From NCBI GenBank assembly GCA_011176545.1, contig DUEN01000005.1:18568-53850 (forward strand): DNA of 35,283 nt, read 5' to 3'. A model generated the notes under the pieces. It had not been told where the DNA came from. It saw only the letters and a list, made by a program, of their open reading frames with translations, and did no database searches. The DNA is from Caldilineae bacterium. Lineage in GTDB: Bacteria > Chloroflexota > Anaerolineae > DUEN01. Shown piece by piece: positions 32,070 to 35,283 of this stretch. The position numbers and the translations under genes are program-made. Every line of letters begins with the position of its first letter. The first letter of the stretch is position 1.

Positions 32070-32098
32070 GTAGGGGCGGATCTGAGATCCGCCCCTAC
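32070..32098. repeat. Perfect intergenic palindrome, GTAGGGGC type
   Basis: GTAGGGGCGGATC (32070-32082) and GATCCGCCCCTAC (32086-32098) are perfect arms around TGA; pairing extends one base out on each side. It lies in the 189-base gap between argJ and the aldo/keto reductase gene, which holds no other feature I can see. Confidence 0.8.
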
Positions 32099-32138
32099 CT
32101 TGACGCATGCGAAGCACAACACGCTGGCCCCTTGTCAC

Positions 32139-33374
32139 TCATGTCCGGTAATGCGCATTGATGTTGACATACTCGTGGCTGAGATCGCAGGTCCACACCG
32201 TGGCATGGCCCTCTCCCAGCCCCAGCTCTACCCGGATCTCAATCTCCGGCTGGGCGAAGCGGGCGGCCGCGTCCTCCTCCTTATAATCGGTCGGCTGCCC
32301 TCGATCGACGACCTGCAGCCAGTCCAGCCCGGCCTGCTTCGAGGCGAAGAACAGGCTGGCTCGGTCCGGATCCACCTCGGCACCGGAGTAGCCGACCGCG
32401 CACAGGATCCGACCCCAGTTGGCATCGCCCCCGTACAGCGCCGTCTTGACCAGGGGGGAGTTAGCGATGGCCTTGGCCGCCCGCCGGGCGTCCGCGTCGC
32501 TCTTCGCCCCGTTTACGATGACGGTCACGAACTTCGTCGCTCCCTCGCCATCTCGGACGAGCTGCTGCGCCAGATCGATGCACACCGCCGTCAGCGCTTC
32601 CTCGAAGGCGGCGAACGCGAGCGATGCCGGATCGTCGATGAGGGGGTTGCCGGCCAGCCCATTGGCCAGGATGGCCGTCGTGTCGTTCGTGCTGGTATCG
32701 CCGTCCACCGTCACGGCGTTGAAGCTGACCTCCACGGCGCGACGCAACACCACGTCCAGGGCCTCGTGGGTGATGGCCGCGTCCGTGCATATCAGCGCCA
32801 GCATGGTCGCCATGTTCGGATGGATCATGCCGGCGCCCTTACACATCCCCGCGATGGTCACGCGAGCTCCACCGATCTCGACGGTGACGCCCGCGGTTTT
32901 AGGGCGAGTGTCCGTGGTCAGGATGGCCCTGGCTGCGTCCGAGCCACCAGCCGATCGCAGCGCCGCGGCCGCGTCCTGGATACCCCGCTGGATCTTCTCC
33001 ATGGGGAGCTGCGTGCCGATGACGCCCGTGGACATGACCAGGCAGCTATGCGCCTCCAGCCCCAGGGCGCGCTCCACCATCTCCGCCATACGCCGGGCGT
33101 TGGCCATCCCCTCCGTACCTGTACAGGCGTTAGCGCAGCCGCTGTTGATCACCACGGCCTGGATGCCCATGGGATTGAAGCCGAGCACCGTGCGATCGTA
33201 CACCACGGGCGCGGCGGCGAAGCGGTTCTGCGTGAACACGGCGGCCGCGGTACATGGCACCTCCGAGACCACCAACGCCAGGTCGAGCTCGGACGAGAGC
33301 TTGATCCCGGCGGCCACGCCCGCGGCCACAAAGCCGGGCACAGAAGTCACCGTGGGTGATGTTATCCTCTGCAT
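32139..33374 (-). CDS. argJ: Bifunctional ornithine acetyltransferase/N-acetylglutamate synthase
   Basis: ArgJ moves acetyl from N-acetylornithine to glutamate in the cyclic arginine pathway, and bifunctional forms also make N-acetylglutamate from acetyl-CoA. The 411-residue proenzyme has the expected VPGFVAAGVAAGIK start, AAAVFTQNRFAAAPV, NSGCANACTG, STGVIGTQLPM, the autocleavage site KGAGMIHPNMATMLAL (Thr becomes the N-terminal nucleophile), DGDTSTNDT and a C-terminal CDLSHEYVNINAHYRT. It starts 32 bases after the argG stop with a tandem AATCTCT repeat in the gap, so argG-argJ is probably one operon. Cleavage should give alpha and beta chains. Confidence 0.97.
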   Translation of the reverse strand: MQRITSPTVTSVPGFVAAGVAAGIKLSSELDLALVVSEVPCTAAAVFTQNRFAAAPVVYDRTVLGFNPMGIQAVVINSGCANACTGTEGMANARRMAEMVERALGLEAHSCLVMSTGVIGTQLPMEKIQRGIQDAAAALRSAGGSDAARAILTTDTRPKTAGVTVEIGGARVTIAGMCKGAGMIHPNMATMLALICTDAAITHEALDVVLRRAVEVSFNAVTVDGDTSTNDTTAILANGLAGNPLIDDPASLAFAAFEEALTAVCIDLAQQLVRDGEGATKFVTVIVNGAKSDADARRAAKAIANSPLVKTALYGGDANWGRILCAVGYSGAEVDPDRASLFFASKQAGLDWLQVVDRGQPTDYKEEDAAARFAQPEIEIRVELGLGEGHATVWTCDLSHEYVNINAHYRT

Positions 33375-33406
33375 CTGTTCCCCAATCTCTAATCTCTAAT
33401 CGCTTA

Positions 33407-34672
33407 TCAATCGCGCTTGAATTGACTGTAATCGGGCGCCTGCCACTTGCTGCGGCCCGTCCCTTCGATCTCCACCAGCGCTCGCACTTTCAAGGGGAGG
33501 CCGAACAGCTTGATGAACCCCTCGGCGTCCTTCTGATTATAGACGTCCTCCTCGCCGAAGGTGGCATAGTCCTCGCGGTAGAGGCTCATCGGCGCCTTGC
33601 GGCCGACCAGGATCACGTTACCCTTGTATAGCTTCAGCCGGACCGTGCCGGTGACGTTCTGCTGTGTGACCTTGACGAAGGCATCCAGCGCCTCACGCAG
33701 GGGCGTGAACCATTGGCCGTTGTAGACCAGGTCCGCGTACTTCAGGGCGACCTGTTGTTTGTAATGGAGCGTCTCGCGATCCAGGCAGAGCTGCTCCAGC
33801 GCCTGATGGGCCTCCACCAGGATGGTACCTCCGGGTGTCTCGTATACGCCATGCGACTTGATGCCGACCAGGCGGTTCTCCACCAGATCGACGCGGCCGA
33901 TGCCGTGCTTGGCTCCCAGCTCATTGAGCTTGGTCACCAGCTCGATCGGCCCCATGGCCACGCCGTTGACATGCGTAGGGACACCCTGCTGGAAGTCGAT
34001 GGTGACGTATTCCGGCTCGTCGGGGGCTTCCTCAGGAGAGACCGTGAGCTGATACATCTCCTCTTCCGGTTCCAGCCAGGGATCCTCCAGGGGGCCGCCC
34101 TCGTGGCTCAGATGCCAGAGGTTCCAATCACGAGAGTAGATGGATTTCTTGGTAGCCGTCACCGGGATGTTATGCTTAGCCGCGTATTCCAGTGCATCCT
34201 CCCGGCCGCGAATATCCCACTCCCGCCATGGGGCGATCACCTTGAGCCGCGGGTTGAGCGCCTGATAGGTCAGCTCGAAGCGCACCTGGTCGTTCCCCTT
34301 GCCGGTGCAGCCGTGCGCCACGGCGTCAGCCCCCTCCAGCTCCGCGATCTCCACCTGGCGCTTGGCGATGAGGGGCCGCGCCATTGAGCTACCCAACAGA
34401 TACTTCCGCTCATAGATGGCCCCAGCCTGCATAGTAGGGAAGACGTAATTCGTCAGGAATTCCAAGCGCAGATCCTCGACGTAGCATTTGCTCGCGCCCG
34501 AAGCGATCGCCTTCTCCTCGATGCCCGAGAGGTCCTCGCCCTGGCCGATGTTCGCGCAGAAGCAGATCACCTCGCAGTCGTAATTCTCGCGTAGCCAGGG
34601 AACGATCACGGAGGTGTCCAGCCCGCCTGAATAGGCCAACACGACCTTCTTTACCTTATCCTTCTCAGACAT
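33407..34672 (-). CDS. argG: Argininosuccinate synthase
   Basis: ArgG condenses citrulline and aspartate with ATP to argininosuccinate. The 421-residue protein has the P-loop pyrophosphatase motif [18 protein letters not shown], then [57 protein letters not shown] and [19 protein letters not shown], all hallmarks of type 1 ArgG. ATG at 34672 is preceded by AGGAGGAGAG; a longer in-frame start at 34741 is less likely because its leader does not resemble the family. It is the first gene of a minus-strand argG-argJ pair; argH, argB, argC and argD are not in the window. Confidence 0.97.
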   Translation of the reverse strand: MSEKDKVKKVVLAYSGGLDTSVIVPWLRENYDCEVICFCANIGQGEDLSGIEEKAIASGASKCYVEDLRLEFLTNYVFPTMQAGAIYERKYLLGSSMARPLIAKRQVEIAELEGADAVAHGCTGKGNDQVRFELTYQALNPRLKVIAPWREWDIRGREDALEYAAKHNIPVTATKKSIYSRDWNLWHLSHEGGPLEDPWLEPEEEMYQLTVSPEEAPDEPEYVTIDFQQGVPTHVNGVAMGPIELVTKLNELGAKHGIGRVDLVENRLVGIKSHGVYETPGGTILVEAHQALEQLCLDRETLHYKQQVALKYADLVYNGQWFTPLREALDAFVKVTQQNVTGTVRLKLYKGNVILVGRKAPMSLYREDYATFGEEDVYNQKDAEGFIKLFGLPLKVRALVEIEGTGRSKWQAPDYSQFKRD

Positions 34673-35228
34673 GCTCTTCTCTCCTCCTGGTAAGCTAACT
34701 CTTGCTCCGTCATACGAGCGATAAACCGCTAATGGATACATGAACGGTCACGCGCAGACTAAGCACGCGGAAAGGATGAGACGAGATGTGGAAAAACGTG
34801 GTTCAAGAGAGCACCTGTGACCTGGACACGGGGGTTCAGTCCCGGCGGGCGGACGCCCGCCTGAGAGGCCGCCCGACTGGCAGGAGGCTCAGCCAGGCCC
34901 ATTCTCGAAGTCGCCGTTCCCGCTGGTGAGGGGTATAGATCACTGACACGTTATCTCTCTCAGATCGTGAATGACTGGCGGTCCGATAGGCTTCCGCCTG
35001 GATACTAGCACCTAACGGAAGGTACGCTGCACCTTCGCCAATACAGGACAGAGAGTATCAACGCCCCATCCGAACAAGAAGCGTGTGAAGGATACGCCCA
35101 TATGCGTGGAATGTCAAGCGGGCGCAGCCGTCATCACGATTCGAATTGACGTGAGCCATGGCCTATCATATCATGGGGGATGGCATGTAACCAAACCTCT
35201 CGCTGTGGCATCTGAAGAGGAGGAGACG
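34673..35228. other. 556-bp non-coding gap between divergent genes
   Basis: No gene is supported here. Visible items are the hairpin GGCGGGC (34844-34850)/GCCCGCC (34855-34861) in a GC-rich stretch, and a plus-strand promoter at 35146-35174. I see no T-box antiterminator core or arginine-type aptamer upstream of argG. Confidence 0.5.
35146..35174 (+). promoter_or_regulatory. Sigma-70-type promoter of the right-edge gene
   Basis: TTGACG (35146-35151) and TATCAT (35169-35174) are exactly 17 bases apart. The predicted start near 35181 is about 48 bases before the GTG codon of the edge gene. Confidence 0.6.
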
Positions 35229-35283
35229 GTGGGAACGGACGACATCGATGAGCGCGAGCTGGTGGCCGCTCTAAAGGCGGGTG
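35229..35283 (+). CDS. Start of a probable ECF sigma-factor gene, truncated by the window edge
   Basis: GTG at 35229 follows GAAGAGGAGGAGAC, an excellent ribosome-binding site, and a good promoter. The 18 visible codons read DDIDERELVAALKAG, which resembles the N-terminus of extracytoplasmic-function sigma factors (typically ...ELVARLKAGDEEAF). Only the first few percent of the gene is visible, so the family is a guess from one short motif; that a gene starts here is more certain than its identity. Confidence 0.45.
   Translation, partial: MGTDDIDERELVAALKAG

Noticed and set aside
31986-33359. Long plus-strand open frame of 457 codons
   Set aside because: It lies antiparallel to argJ, has arginine/glycine/histidine-rich composition with no recognisable motif and no ribosome-binding site; high GC creates such shadow frames.
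34742-35145. T-box or arginine-responsive leader upstream of argG
   Set aside because: No conserved antiterminator core or specifier-loop pattern is visible on the minus strand.

Overview
The window is about 60% GC, dense and bacterial. Gene content and style suggest a Chloroflexota (Anaerolineae-type) genome. The clues are a DHH-CBS-CCA fusion protein, a solute-binding lipoprotein carrying a Ca-loop-like insert, a GT39-type membrane glycosyltransferase with beta-sandwich repeats, a large CHASE4-like/HAMP/PAS/GAF histidine kinase, and many short palindromic repeats between genes. This lineage call is inference; no rRNA or tRNA gene was found to test it.

Left part (1-4349, + strand): the C-terminal part of a corrinoid-protein activase (RACo/DUF4445 type), a three-module tRNA CCA-adding enzyme and an MTA/SAH-nucleosidase-like phosphorylase. 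They are packed with 1-nt gaps, so probably one operon.

Thiamine salvage locus (4333-10597, + strand): a consensus promoter, a TPP riboswitch and a terminator hairpin precede a CytX-type precursor permease, then thiE, thiM, thiL and thiD. Together these import and phosphorylate the pyrimidine, phosphorylate the thiazole, join them and make TPP. No de novo genes (thiC, thiG, thiS, thiH) are present here. The locus is riddled with small elements: two MITE-like elements sharing terminal inverted repeats (cytX/thiE and thiM/thiL gaps), a hairpin before thiE, and, between thiL and thiD, a palindromic composite repeat followed by an AT-richer gene pair resembling a TumE-type (DUF6516) toxin-antitoxin module.

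Middle: a minus-strand histidine kinase and EamA exporter; a ~620-bp gap; then a plus-strand peptide-type ABC importer (lipoprotein plus two permeases, no ATPase) followed by a PqqB-like metallo-hydrolase; glpK with an MFS transporter; a glutamate-synthase-small-subunit-like flavoprotein behind a long structured leader; and a glycosyltransferase gene broken by a +1 frameshift at a run of seven C.

Right part (28351-34672, all minus strand): an isomerase/Gfo-Idh-MocA dehydrogenase/MaoC operon, an aldo-keto reductase, argJ and argG. The last 55 bases hold the start of a probable sigma-factor gene on the plus strand.

The most unusual signal is non-coding. About eleven 28-29-nt palindromes with the shared frame GTAGGGGC...GCCCCTAC lie only between genes. 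Their inner arms differ from copy to copy but stay self-complementary. Two of them, joined by a linker, form a composite ~100-bp element found three times; one copy is bounded by a perfect 11-bp terminal inverted repeat.
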